The notes under the pieces are model-generated. The model did not search any database and was not told the origin of the DNA. It worked only from the letters and a program-made list of their open reading frames with translations. 64,000 bases of DNA. Origin: Nematostella vectensis (lineage: Eukaryota; Cnidaria; Anthozoa; Actiniaria; Edwardsiidae). Every line of letters begins with the position of its first letter. The stretch's first letter is position 1. Below are positions 1-11,439 of the stretch, piece by piece. A program made the position numbers and the translations under genes. The stretch is from contig NC_064043.1 of assembly GCF_932526225.1 (NCBI RefSeq), forward strand, positions 8,671,501-8,735,500, written 5' to 3'.

Positions 1-50
1 CAACCAGTGTTAGGTTTCGCGAGATTATAACTCTTCCTTATTTTTGTTAG

Positions 51-3000
51 GAATCCACCGATGGACGGACCGTTTAAAGGGGGGACTGGTCATCAAATGG
101 CAGGACCTGCGTCGTTCCCTCAACAGCAGTTTCCTTCTGGTAACACGACAATGACGAATGGAGTGCAACAGTCGTTTACGAATGGCCCATCAGTCAGCCA
201 AAGTGGTTACAACAACCGACCTCCTCAATTCCCTACAATTCAAGGCCAATCACCAGCACAAAAGGTATTATGAGTTTTTTGGGGTAGTCTGTCATCAACC
301 ACATGTAAGCTTTACCTAGTAGATAATGTATAATTATGCGTTTATCTGTTTGATTAATTTTGACTGCCTGATGATGATAACTTATATTTCTCTTGAAATT
401 CGCCTGAAACTGTCATCATTAATCGATACCAGAAATACTCCGTATGATTACTCCAGTAATTACATTTTTATATGAATGTTTTTACTTGTTCAATTATAAG
501 GATTCAGCCACATGTACGAATTGAATTTTTGTTATTATTGAGATTTTAAGTAGGCTGTCTGATTTTATTGTCATCAACAAATCAACCGTCAGGTGACAAA
601 AATCTCAATAATCTCTGAGACTAGTTATGTAATCTTTACATGGTTCAAAACTATGACTTAAGTTTTAAAGTTTTATATATCCTGTGTTATTTTTTGTGTA
701 TGAAGATTGATCAATGAAATACTCACATCACAATAAATTGTTGTTTTGATTGTATTATAGCTCAATGAATGTTGCTGAATTATTATCCTAACTATAAGTC
801 ATTTTGTTTTTCATGCAACTATAGTATTTATTAATGCATCCCAGACAGTTTTTCAGACATTATTAATATTCATCCTTCATGCAGTATGCAACAATATCCA
901 AGGTTGTTAGTCCCAGACTAGAGAAATTGATATTAAAAACTCTATTATAAATGTACAGTAAAAAAAAACTAGTATTCTAGTGAAAATTGCAAACAGAAAA
1001 ATTCTTAAAAATCTTAATGCTTAACTTATCTGAGCTATTGAAATATATTTTATTGCTCTCTGATTTCTCTCCCAACTACTTTTTCGGCCATGTGATTATC
1101 TGAACCTTAATGTTTTCTTTATTTTTGAGTCCTGTCATAAACACATAAAATGCTACATCAGAAAAGATAGCCAATAACCTTTTCCAATGAACTCCATCCT
1201 GATATTGTTGTTTTTCTAATCAGCCTCAAGGTCCTCCCTCACAGTCTACTCCCTCTCAACAAGCTCCTCCCACCAAACAACCAATGCAGCCACAGCACCA
1301 ATACCAAGCCAGACCAGGGGGACCTCCTCAACAGAGGCAGTACCCACCATCTTCTACCCCTCAGCAAGGGTTCCCCCAGCGACCAGGTAGCCCTCCCACC
1401 TCTCAGCCTGGAGGTTTCCCAGGCCAACAGATGCAGCAGCACCCTGCACCCCTACCTACATCACAGCCCAGCTTCCCTGGCCAGCAGATGCAGCGACCTG
1501 GGGGTCCACCTACATCACAACCGGGGGGGTTCCAACATCAGCAGCGCCCAGGAGCTCCACCCACATCACAGCCAGGATTTCCATCACCTCAGATGCAGGA
1601 GCCTATGCAACTACCGACATCACAGCCTGGTGGGTTTCCTCCCCAGCAACGTCCTGGTGCACCTCCTACATCACAACCTGGGGGTTTTCCTCCTCAGCGA
1701 CCAGGAATGCCACCTATGTCTCAACCATCTAGCATGCATATGCAGCCATCAGGTCAACCACAGTCAACAGCTCCTCAACAGCCGTCGCAGCCACTTAGAC
1801 CCCACCCACACCAGCAGGTAAAGTTACCTTTTTACAAAGGTACTACATGATCTTTCTAGTATTTAAAGATATTCTACTCAGAACCAAGCTTGTATATCAC
1901 ATCCACATAGTCTTACCGGCAGTAAAATCCTTTGACCCTTGCTCCTGGACAGGCCATCTCTTGTTTACTATGGCTAATGAAAATTTTCTCTGTTTCTTAT
2001 TATGCTTTTTCTTTTTTTTTCTGAATCTGGTCTAACTTTCATTGTTCAGTGATCTGCATTTTTCTCTCACAGATGAATTCGCAAATGCAGAATCTTCATA
2101 TTACCTCATCACAAGCTCAACCCAACGCCCCCCAGATGCAGGGCTGGTCTGGCTCATCCTCAGCGCAAATGCTGCCGCCCATGCCAGGCCCACCCTCAAG
2201 TATGTCTGGGCCGACCACCAGCCGGCATGGCCCACCTCCTACCGGCCTCACGATGAACCCCCCAACATCCATGGGTATGGCACCCATGATGCCGCCACCA
2301 GGCCCCGGGATGGGGACCCATCCCCAACAGGTTAGTCCCGGTCAGACTTCCATCTTAGCAGATGATGGGTTCAGTGGGGTGGGGTTTGTGGAGCAGGAGA
2401 CTGTACCAGGCAAGATGTATGATCCGTCCGAGTCTCCAGCTGGCATGACACCACCTCCAACAAGCACCAGTCCATCCGGATGGCAGGGCAGAGGGAGATA
2501 TCCCAGTCAGCCAAGCCCTACGGACGTGTTGCCACCAACGTTACCTCAAGCCGTGAGTTCTGCATTGATGGCATGCCAAGAGCTGGATCTAACATCAACT
2601 CATGAACTGGTCCTTTTCCTCTGCTTTGATGTTCCTTGCTATAATTGATAATGGCTTGATGTTTGATGTAATTAGTGTAAAGTAATTTTGTACCTATGTA
2701 TTAATATATCTTTAGATTATTGCAGTACTTTATCAGTAGAAACATTTAACTGGTAATATCATTAATATACTTATAGATTATTAAAGTACTATATCAGTAG
2801 AAACATGTGACAAATAATATCTTGTTTGTGGTAACGACTTTCCTTGTTGCAGTAATTATTTCTCCATCAACATTTTCTGTACAAAATGCTGAATATTGAA
2901 TCCTGCACCTAACTGTGTCTACTTCTATTTTTAGAAAACAATATAGTACCCAAATATTAACTAATTGTAGAATAATTGTTTTCATTGCTTTGATAATCTA

Positions 3001-6000
3001 AGACATATCTATTATACATGCATTCATAGATCAGCTCTAATCTGTTTATATTTGTGTTATTCTTCTTTAATGGCATCTATGTGGTTGTGGTCTTATTAAA
3101 ACCTTAATCTTTGTAGCCATATCCTGGCGGTCCTCCGTCCATGAGTGGGATGCCGCCTCCCCCTGGCCATAGTCCCCATATGGGTGGGCGTGGTCCCTCC
3201 ATGAACTCACCCATGCAACAACAGAAAAGGATTGATCCAGACCAAATGCCAAGTCCGGTGAGTAGAAATGAAAATAATGGTAATTTCAAGGTCAATCTGC
3301 ATTTTACATAATAAACAAGCAGTACACTTTATATCATCATCAATTATAATGGATAAGTTACATGGGTTTCATTAAGTTTCAGAGTAGCTGGAGAAAATTT
3401 GTAATTTATATATAAGTAGCCGGCACTTGGAAAATAGTAGCTGGCAGTTCCCCTGGCCACCAGGACTAAAGGAAACCCCTTAGGTCACAAACCCACCTCT
3501 AGACTCTTATTTTGATCTTGTTGTTACACCCACATTACACAATACATATATATTGGGTGTACCCAATATAGCCAAGCAACCATATTTAGCTTTGACTGAT
3601 TTCCTTGCAGATCCAAGTCATGAAAGATGACAGAGAAACTCACAAAGACCAGCCCTTCATGACAAATACAAGAGACCGCATCCCTCCCCTGGTAACAAGC
3701 AGCTTTGTTGTCAAAGACAATGGGAATTGCAGTCCAAGATTTATCAGATCGACAATGTACAATGTTCCTTGCAACAAGGATCTGCTCCAGGCCAGTGACA
3801 TTCCATTGGCAGCCATAATCACACCTTTTGCACAAATTCCGGCTGAGGAGGTAAGATGACAGTGATGCCACCTTTAAAGATCCCTAGTCAACAATGCCTT
3901 TCATGTTGTGTGTGACAAATATGTGATGATAATATGTATAGAAAATTTTAAAATTCAATTGAATATGGCGAATGGCGAATAGATCCCAAGATCAGCCAAT
4001 GGAAATGGATGCTTGTTGCTTTCTTTCTGTGTGAAGGTGCAATCAGGGCTGTGAACTGGAGAATTCATTGTCCTCCAAACCCAGAACAATGGATTTCTAT
4101 GCTTCAGTGTACCGATCCTACCAATCATATGGAAACAATATGTTGTGAAATTGCATTTTGTACCCTTTACATTACAGCCACATTCAAGCAGAGTAGCCAA
4201 CAGTTGATCCATGGTTATTGCATTGGTGCATGTTTGATTCACCATTGAACCATTGTTGATCCATAGTTGGCACATGATTGATCATGGTTGATCCCCTGTT
4301 GATGCATGGTTGTGCTTGTTGATTCATGGTTGATCTATGGTTGAAGCATGAATGTGCTTTTTGATTCATGGTTGATCCATGGTTGATGCATGGTTGCTTT
4401 TCCAGGGTTACCTTCCCATAGTGAACCATGGAGCCAGTGGCCCTGTTCGCTGTAACCGCTGCAAAGCTTACATCAACCCCTTTGTACAGTTCATTGATGG
4501 TGGCAGAAGATTTGTATGTAACATCTGCACATACTCCTCAGAAGGTAAGTTGTTCTAAATCATCTAAAAAGCCTGAGGGTGAGCATGCAGTGAACCTGTG
4601 ATGTTCATCCCCCCCCCCCTAAAAAAAATTGGGTAGATGGGAGGGTGGGTGGGGACACCACTATCCAATTTGTTTTATCCGATTTTCAGAGTTTTATTAA
4701 ATTAATAAGATCCAGTAGGCAACTAAGAATGGCAAACTGGCATGCACTACAACAGGCACCAATAAAAAGCTTCTTAAACAAGGACCAGCGGTATAGAATT
4801 CGCGCACCTGGTCTAAATGGCTTCTGGTATTATATTGAAAATTGTATATTTTCTTCACTTTCTGATGTGATGATGATAGCCATTGCTGTGTTCATTTTGG
4901 CGTGAGCTTACTGCAAATGAATTTGTTTTTAGTGCAAGGCTCCTGTTGCTCACTTCACTTCAACTAAACATATTTATGAATCAAAAACAAAAAATAATAG
5001 TTTGTGTGTTGTGTGTGCAGTTCCAGCAGATTATTTCTGCCATCTTGATCATCAAGGCTTACGTGTGGACTTATATGAGAGGCCTGAACTTCACCTTGGC
5101 TCCTATGAGATGGTCGCCACAGCTGATTACTGCAAGGTACGAAGCTGCAAAATTTTATCCATCAATTTTCCTCCTAGCTGAACCATCCTTTTCATCCCCC
5201 CTCCCCCTAAAAACCTATTTTATGGGTTATCCTGTCATATAGTCATAGGGAACAATACCTAATGCCCAGTTTCATTATTGAGCATGTCACCTAACAATTC
5301 TCCTGAAATTGCGGGTAACCTGGGGCTTCACAGCTTTTTTCCAACAAGGCGTCTGCTCAGTTTTATATTTTTTAAGTCATTCTGGAGAAGGTGTTTGTCT
5401 GTATTGCATGTGAAATGTTGCTTCTTGCATTTATTGTAATTATCTTATGAGGTCTATTTGCTTAGGATGGCTGCCTGCTTTTCAATTTACTGATGTAAAG
5501 TATTCTTTGTATTGATCATCCCACATCAAAGTTTAGAAGGGTGGACTTTCAAGCTCTCCTGTCAACTTAAATGTGAGCTTCCTACATTAATTTGCCTACA
5601 CCAATAATGGAAACTTTTTTGTCATTTGTCCAGGATCAAAAGTTTCCTGGTCCACCTGCATACATATTCATGATAGACGTGTCATACCAGAGCATGCAGT
5701 GCGGGATGGTTCGGTTGTTGATGAGAGAGATGAATGAACTGCTGGAACATTTACCAAAGTGAGCAAACAAACTGCACAGCAGTGTCTTTTTATATGGTGC
5801 ACTGCATTCATTATTCAAGTTTTACATCTTTTTATATGGTGCACTTCTTGTAAGGGTTAATCACTACATTCATTGCTCAAGTATTACACGTCTTGTTAAG
5901 TGGCACACTTCATCCATTACTAAAGTACTATATTCTTCTTTTTTATTTTAGAGAGTTTAACAGTGAACAGTCACAAGTTAGAGTTGGATTTGTAACATAC

Positions 6001-9000
6001 AGTAATCAGCTACACTTCTACAATATTAAGGTAAAAATAATGTTAAGCCTGTATAACAAGTGGCAAAAGCTAGGGGAGAGTCTTTTTGAAATTTTGTTAG
6101 GCTTAACATTTTCAAGCCTTTCTGTTTATAGACTTGGATAAGGTGAAATAGAAGATTTGATGGTTTGTGTTGTGACCATCAGCTTCTTCAATTATATTTC
6201 ATGCATCACCAGGGTAACCTTGCCCAGCCACAGATGATGGTTGTATCTGATGTGGATGATATGTTCGTACCACTTCTTGATGGGTTCCTAGTGAGTGTAG
6301 ATGAGGCCAGAAGTGTTATAGAAAGGTGAGTAAACAAATTATCTTGCAAAATATCTATTTCTCATTGTATTTGGCTTCCTCCTGGTTTGCCACCACCTAA
6401 TAGGGGAACATTTTTTTAGGTACCCAGCTCACCTATCCCAGAAATGTTAATATACTATAATATTAATACTGTATTTGGCTACCACCCCCCCCCCCCTCCA
6501 TTGAGACACCACCTTTCATGATACTGAAGATGGCCTTTTAATAGTGCAACATATTTGACTAAGGCCAATAGTAATGAATGGTTTAGAGAGGTCCCAATGC
6601 TCTTGTAGAAAAACATGTGTCTGATATCTTTGGTTGAATCCATGTTATATTTGGTTATTTCAGCTACTGGTATGTGATTTAGGGTTATTTTTGTTTGTTT
6701 GTTGGATCAATGGGACAGATCCCATTAGTGATATCAGTGGTTGAATCCATATATTTTTTATTATTTCAGCTTACTGGAGCAGATCCCACTGATGTTTGCC
6801 GAGACCCGAGACACAGAAACAGTTCTAGGGCCTGTGGTACAGGCTGGGATAGAAGCCCTCAAGGTAAACTGACCTTTGATTTCCTTCCAAAGGTGCCTTA
6901 CGATATGTACACTCAGCACCTTGTTGTTTGCAGTCTGCAGGGATTTCAGGAAAACTGTTTATTTTCCACTCCTCTCTACCTATCACCGAGGCTCCAGGAA
7001 AGTTAAAGAACAGAGAAGACAGAAAGCTTTTAGCCACTGATAAGGAAAAGGTAATTATTTCTTTTTATGACGGATGTAGTGGAAAAATATGTGGTGAACA
7101 CTTACATTATTCATTACATATCTACATTTGTGAGTTAGCAACTGTATCTGCTTCGCATCACACACATAACTTTCAAGTGCTGAAGTCGTTTACAGGCCCA
7201 TGGCTAGTAACAACAAATACAGTACCTTGGGCCTTGTCATGTTATTCTTGCAAATAAATAATACAATAAGCAGCAGTCAGTTTTCCATTTCCTTTGTAAA
7301 GTCCACCCACATATTTTATTTGTTGTTTTTTTTTTTCACAGAAAGAAATATACTATTCAAATTGTTCTCTTGTGTGTCCTCCCACAGACTATTTTAAGCC
7401 CACAGACAACATTCTATGAGAACCTAGCGAAGCAGTGTGTAGAGGCGGGTGTCGCAGTAGACCTCTTTTTGTTTCCAAATGCTTACGTTGATGTTGCCAC
7501 CATTGGAGCCATAGCCACACAAACGGGAGGTGACATCTACAGATACTCATACTTTAAGGTACAGTAATCAATTGTAAATCACTCAGGACCGTAGCATATT
7601 TCAAAATACTGGGGGGAGGATGCACAATACAGAGGCTTTGATTTATATTTGTTCTCATCTTCTGTTCCATCGTTATAACCAGGCTTTTGCTGATGTTATT
7701 CACTTATTAGGAGGTGACGCACGGAGAACAGTTCCGGGAAGATCTAAAGCGCGCTATTGAGTGTAACATGGGCTTTGATGCTGTAATGAGATTGCGGACC
7801 AGCACCGGACTTAGACCTGTAGACTTTGTTGGCAGTTTTTACATGAGTAACACAACAGACGTTGAGCTTGCAGGAATCAGCCCAAATAAGGTAATAAGCT
7901 TGTAGGAATGAACCCGCATAAGGTAATAAGCTTGCAGGAATTGGCCCAAATAAGGTAATGAGCTAGCGGGAATCAACCTGCATAAGGTAATAAGCGTGTA
8001 GGAATTGGCCCAAATAAGGTAATGAACTAGCGGGAATCAACCCGCATAAGGTAATAAGCGTGTAGGAATCAACCCAAATGAGGTAATGAGTTAGCAGTAA
8101 TGAGCCTGCATAAGGCTTGTAGGAATCAGCTCAAATAAGTTAATTAGCTAGCAGGAATCAACCCAAATAAGGTGATGAGCTTGTAGGAAGAAGCCCGCAT
8201 AAGTAAGCTATCTGGCTTCCGTCTCCAAACTAACAGTATTTCATCTGGTGTTTCTATTGGTCAGCGCCTTGTGGAGAGGTGGCATTCAAAATTTGGAATT
8301 CAAGAAGCCAGAAGGCGATTTTACTGTGGGAATTACTCGGAGGGAGTTTACAGAGTATTAAAAACCGCAAAGGTTTCAAACTTTTTGCTTAAGTACTTCC
8401 TCATCCTCTAGGCAATTGGCATCGAAATCAAACACGATGACAAGCTTCCCGAGGACAGTACCGCATACCTGCAGTGCGCTCTTCTCTACACGTCCATCAG
8501 TGGTCAGCGGAGGCTGCGTATTCATAACCTGGCGCTAAACACATGCTCTCAGCTCTCTGAACTCTTCAGATGTTGTGAGATGGACTCGTTTGTCAACTAC
8601 GTTTCCAAGAAAGGTAATGACCTAGGAACTGTTTTCAGATACAAGAGTTGCTGGCCTTTCGTACGTTAGCCCCTAATCGTAACGTATCGTTAGCCCTAAT
8701 CGTTTCTGTTTGGTTTCTCACCCCATCTCTCTTGTTTTACGTCAGCTATTCGTGCTGTGCTCACGACCGCACCCAAGGATATCCGTGAGCAGCTTGTAAA
8801 CCAGTGTGCGCAGATCCTGGCGTGCTACAGACGGAACTGCGCATCGCCCTCATCCGCCGGTCAACTGATCTTGCCGGAATGTATGAAGCTCCTTCCCCTC
8901 TACATCAACTGCGTGCTGAAAAGTGATGCACTTGTCGGTGGTGAGTTGGACTTAAGACCTACGTCAGCTGCTATTTGTTGTCTTAGAAAATACCAAGCAT

Positions 9001-10841
9001 GTGTAGGCCTTCCTTTTTATGGGCTGATTTAAGACAGCTATGGTGATCTTTTTTTATTCATTTTGGTAAATGAAGCATCTCGTCTTCTTTAGCCGAATGA
9101 AAACAGGGTGTGGTTGATTAGAGTCGATAATGCAGAGGGAATTTAGATGTTTGTCAGCAAACAAGTTCAACTTCTTTGCTTGTTATGGACTAATGAGTCT
9201 TGCGAATTTACATTTATGTTAGTTTATGTTTGTACGTTACAGTAGAAGATCTTCCTCTTTCGTCGTCCTAACTGGGCTTTTCCTTTATCAACACAGGTTC
9301 AGAGATGAGCTCCGATGATCGAAGCTGGTTGATGAGGAGAGTCATTTCTATGGACCAGAATGCATCAGTACCATACTTCTACCCAAGGCTATTCCCAGTG
9401 GTATGTTCATTATCTCAATTGTTTTTTGTTGTTTTACTCACAGGAGAAACAAAATTAAGACACTAAACAATTATACAATCAGCCCTTGCATTGCCCAAGA
9501 TTGCTAGTCGTGCCTCTGTCGATTTACCACACAACGTTTTAATAAAACACCTGGTTTCCAAACAGCAAAACATTGGTCCCACACCATTGCTTCATGTTTT
9601 TCCAGTAAACCTGGTGGGGTCTTTATGAGTTCTCCCTACGTCTACCCGAGGGCTAGTTGCCTTTCTTATCGCATATTTGTTCCCATTTCTCCCTAGCATG
9701 ATGTCGATGTCGAAGCCACAGGGTTACCAGAACAGATAAGATGTTCTATCGAGAGAATGTCGGATAATGGCATCTACGTTTTAGGTATGATTCAATTTTC
9801 ATCTCCTCGACCACCTACCTAACAAAGTATACTAAGTACTGTAATATCTTTTACCATTGAATTGTAGAGAATGGTATCTCAATGTTGCTCTGGGTGGGAC
9901 TCCAAGTGGACCCAGGCATGCTACAGCAAATCTTCGGTGTGTCCACGATAGGACAAGTCGACATAGAAATGGTAAGGACTCGTCTGCATGCCCGTCCGTC
10001 CTACAATACGTAGATCACATACAAAATAGAAATGGTAAGGACTCGTCTGCATGCCCGTCCGTCCTACAATACGTAGATCACATACAAAATAGAAATGGTA
10101 AGCACTCGTCTACATGCCCGTCCGTCCTACAATACGTAGATCACATACAAAATAGAAATGGTAAGCACTCGTCTACATGCCCGTCCGTCCTACAATACGT
10201 AGATCACATACAAAATCGAGAACCCAGAACAAATCACGTACGAATGGTACCCATCCTGAACCGATCACTTACAAAGGGTATCTATTCAGAACAAAACACA
10301 TTCAAATGGTATTTACCCACATACAATTGGTATTTCATCAGAACAGGTCACATGCAAAAGGTATCCAGAACAGATCATACACAACTGTCTATCGTAAGGA
10401 ACGTGTCGTCGTCATTTTGTTATAAGTATTCACTTCCTTGTTCTGTAGACGTCACTTCCTGTGTTGGATAATCCACTATCAGCTCGTATTCAAGACATCA
10501 TCTCGTCTATCCGCGCCGAGAGACCCAATTACCTCAAGGTGAGTTAGTCGGAGTGAACTTTTCACCGAATCTGGGTGACTTGTTTTTTTTTTAGGTAACA
10601 GATTAAACAATTGTGGTTATGAGTTAGGGGCACGAGATATGCGTATTTTAACCTCGTCCACATGCGAGCTTTGACTGACTCTGCCGTTTGTCTTCAGTTG
10701 ACGGTAGTGAGGCAGCGCGACAAGCTTGAGCCTTGGTTTAAGCACTTCCTGGTCGAGGACAAGGGGATGAGTGCCAGCTGTCCCAGCTACGTGGACTTCC
10801 TGTGCCTGATGCACAAGGAGATTAGGAACTTGCTGAACTAA
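51..10841 (+). CDS. SEC24C/D-like: SEC24-type COPII coat cargo-binding subunit (SEC24C/D class), 21 exons
   Basis: COPII inner-coat subunit that pairs with SEC23 and selects cargo at ER exit sites. Exons: 51-264, 1224-1817, 2073-2552, 3117-3257, 3611-3850, 4406-4544, 5021-5136, 5634-5758, 5952-6030, 6213-6325, 6770-6863, 6934-7050, 7388-7558, 7711-7890, 8412-8613, 8746-8940, 9297-9400, 9697-9784, 9868-9971, 10449-10538, 10698-10841. All phases agree and, starting at the ATG at 61, give about 1239 aa. Residues 1-550 are a Pro/Gln/Met-rich tail with seven [14 protein letters not shown] repeats in exon 2. [10 protein letters not shown] ends exon 4. The zinc finger (CNRC...CNIC, about residues 569-594) is in exon 6, followed by trunk, helical and gelsolin-like regions, ending in EIRNLLN. 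The frame is also open upstream of ATG61 to the acceptor at 50, so the true start may lie outside the window. Exon 3 has a second in-frame donor at 2330/2331 (CAG/GTTAGT). The C-terminal half is unmistakable; SEC24C versus D cannot be separated by eye. Confidence 0.95.
265..1223 (+). other. SEC24 intron 1, no feature seen
   Basis: AT-rich intron of 959 bases with a GTATTA donor and a TTTTTCTAATCAG acceptor. No repeat, ORF or RNA gene was recognised in it. Confidence 0.6.
3359..3482. repeat. Short TIR repeat, GGGTTTCATTA family, copy 1 (SEC24 intron 4)
   Basis: Starts GGGTTTCATTAAGTTTCAGA and ends CCACCAGGACTAAAGGAAAC, so the ends are imperfect inverted repeats. Related copies are at about 36088-36150 (partial) and 56178-56356. 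The shared core is AGTAGCYG..GGAAAAnAGCTGG..CCACCAGG. It is probably a small non-autonomous DNA element, inferred only from shared ends and dispersal. Confidence 0.5.
4195..4405 (+). repeat. Degenerate minisatellite running into the SEC24 exon 6 acceptor
   Basis: About 210 bases built from variants of GTTGATNCATGGTTGAT, with roughly ten degenerate copies. The array continues up to the TTTTCCAG acceptor at 4405. The first exon 6 bases (GGTTACC) follow directly. Confidence 0.75.
5789..5935 (+). repeat. Tandem repeat filling SEC24 intron 8
   Basis: Three diverged copies of a 45-60 base unit. Shared words are TTTTTATATGGTGCACT, CATTCATTATTCAAG and related forms such as CATTCATTGCTCAAG and CATCCATTACTAAAG. 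The intron is only 193 bases, so the array makes up most of it. Confidence 0.6.
6623..6777 (+). repeat. Duplicated 3' splice-site region in SEC24 intron 10
   Basis: Two diverged copies, 6623-6670 and 6730-6777, of a block running from GATATC through GGTTGAATCCAT to a polypyrimidine tract and TTATTTCAG/CT(T)ACTGG. The second copy is the real exon 11 acceptor (exon starts 6770). The first leaves a decoy acceptor at 6663. The block at 6715-6729 also resembles the start of exon 11 (CAGATCCCA). Confidence 0.65.
7583..7640 (+). repeat. Fragment of the GGGCCGTAG repeat family, SEC24 intron 13
   Basis: Contains GGACCGTAG, an ATACTGGGGGGAGG-like block and GCACAATACAGA. This matches the left end of the larger copies at 39071-39232 and 25306-25473; the right half is missing here. 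Confidence 0.5.
7872..8200 (+). repeat. 32-bp minisatellite copying the exon 14 edge and its 5' splice site
   Basis: About ten copies of a 32-bp unit. Early starts at 7872, 7904, 7936 and 7968 give exact 32-base spacing. The first unit is the last coding stretch of exon 14 (AGGAATCAGCCCAAATAAG) plus the donor GTAATAAGCTTG. Later units repeat the AAATAAG/GTAATRAGC junction, so most of them carry a potential GT donor. Divergence grows toward 8200. Confidence 0.9.
9963..10215 (+). repeat. 63-bp tandem repeat copying the exon 19 edge and its 5' splice site
   Basis: Four nearly identical 63-bp units starting at 9963, 10026, 10089 and 10152. Each begins ATAGAAATG/GTAAG, which is the end of exon 19 (donor at 9971/9972) followed by its donor. 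The rest of the unit is intronic (ACTCGTCTRCATGCCCGTCC...). Diverged half-units continue to about 10380 (AATGGTAC, AATGGTAT, AAAGGTAT). Confidence 0.92.
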
Positions 10842-10842
10842 T

Positions 10843-10926
10843 CGTCGCGCCCAAGATACCAGAGAATTATGAATTATTAGATCATGTCGCGCCCTAGATG
10901 CCAGACAATTATGAATTATATAGATC
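10843..10926 (+). repeat. 42-bp direct duplication in the SEC24 3' untranslated region
   Basis: Directly after the stop codon, two adjacent copies share GTCGCGCCC, AGATNCCAGA and AATTATGAATTAT. AATAAA words follow near 10993 and 11372 as candidate poly(A) signals. Confidence 0.7.
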
Positions 10927-11439
10927 GTAGATCTCCGCGAGGTATAGGAACATGCCGAGTGGAGATAGAACGCCTATCTGGGCTGTCAAACAAATAAATG
11001 ATCCGCCGTACAGCTCGAAGCAACCCATCATATCGCATGAAGACAGTAATGTTTCCTTAGGACTTATCATATACTCCTATGCCATATTACCAGTCGAACA
11101 CACGTTTTGGGTCATTCAATACGAGGCCGGAAAAACCCGCCCAAAGGACATAAGCTCCATAACGTTTCGCTGGCATTTACTTTGAAATGTCACAACATTG
11201 TAACGCATGGTGCTGGTAAGCACTGTGATTGAGGTCGGTGTGATGTGATAGTCGGTGTGCTCCCCTGACGGCCACACGCTCCATGTACATTGAACTTCAT
11301 TTCTTCTCCAAGTGATAAATTTTACCGGAGATTGTAAAACCCTGATATTATTTTCTATCCAATATAAATTAAAATAAATTTTGAGTCGTGTTTGTCTTGT
11401 GTGATTGCAATATGGCAAGTTATGATCTCCCTAGGCAGG
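10927..11439. other. Intergenic stretch between SEC24 and the LINE
   Basis: Probably the SEC24 3' untranslated region and flank. AATAAA words lie near 10993 and 11372. No coding region or RNA gene was recognised. Confidence 0.5.

Noticed and set aside
1239..1442. Antisense ORF opposite SEC24 exon 2
   Set aside because: Shadow of the Pro/Gln-rich coding strand; Arg/Leu/Trp composition follows from CAG/CCT codons read backwards.
7872..10215. CRISPR-like look of the 32-bp and 63-bp arrays
   Set aside because: Units are contiguous with no unique spacers, lie in introns of a eukaryotic gene and are explained by duplication of the exon-intron junction.
9857..10471. 204-codon ORF through the 63-bp array
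   Set aside because: The 63-bp unit is a multiple of three, so any stop-free frame stays open. The frame differs from SEC24 and has no Met-led homology.
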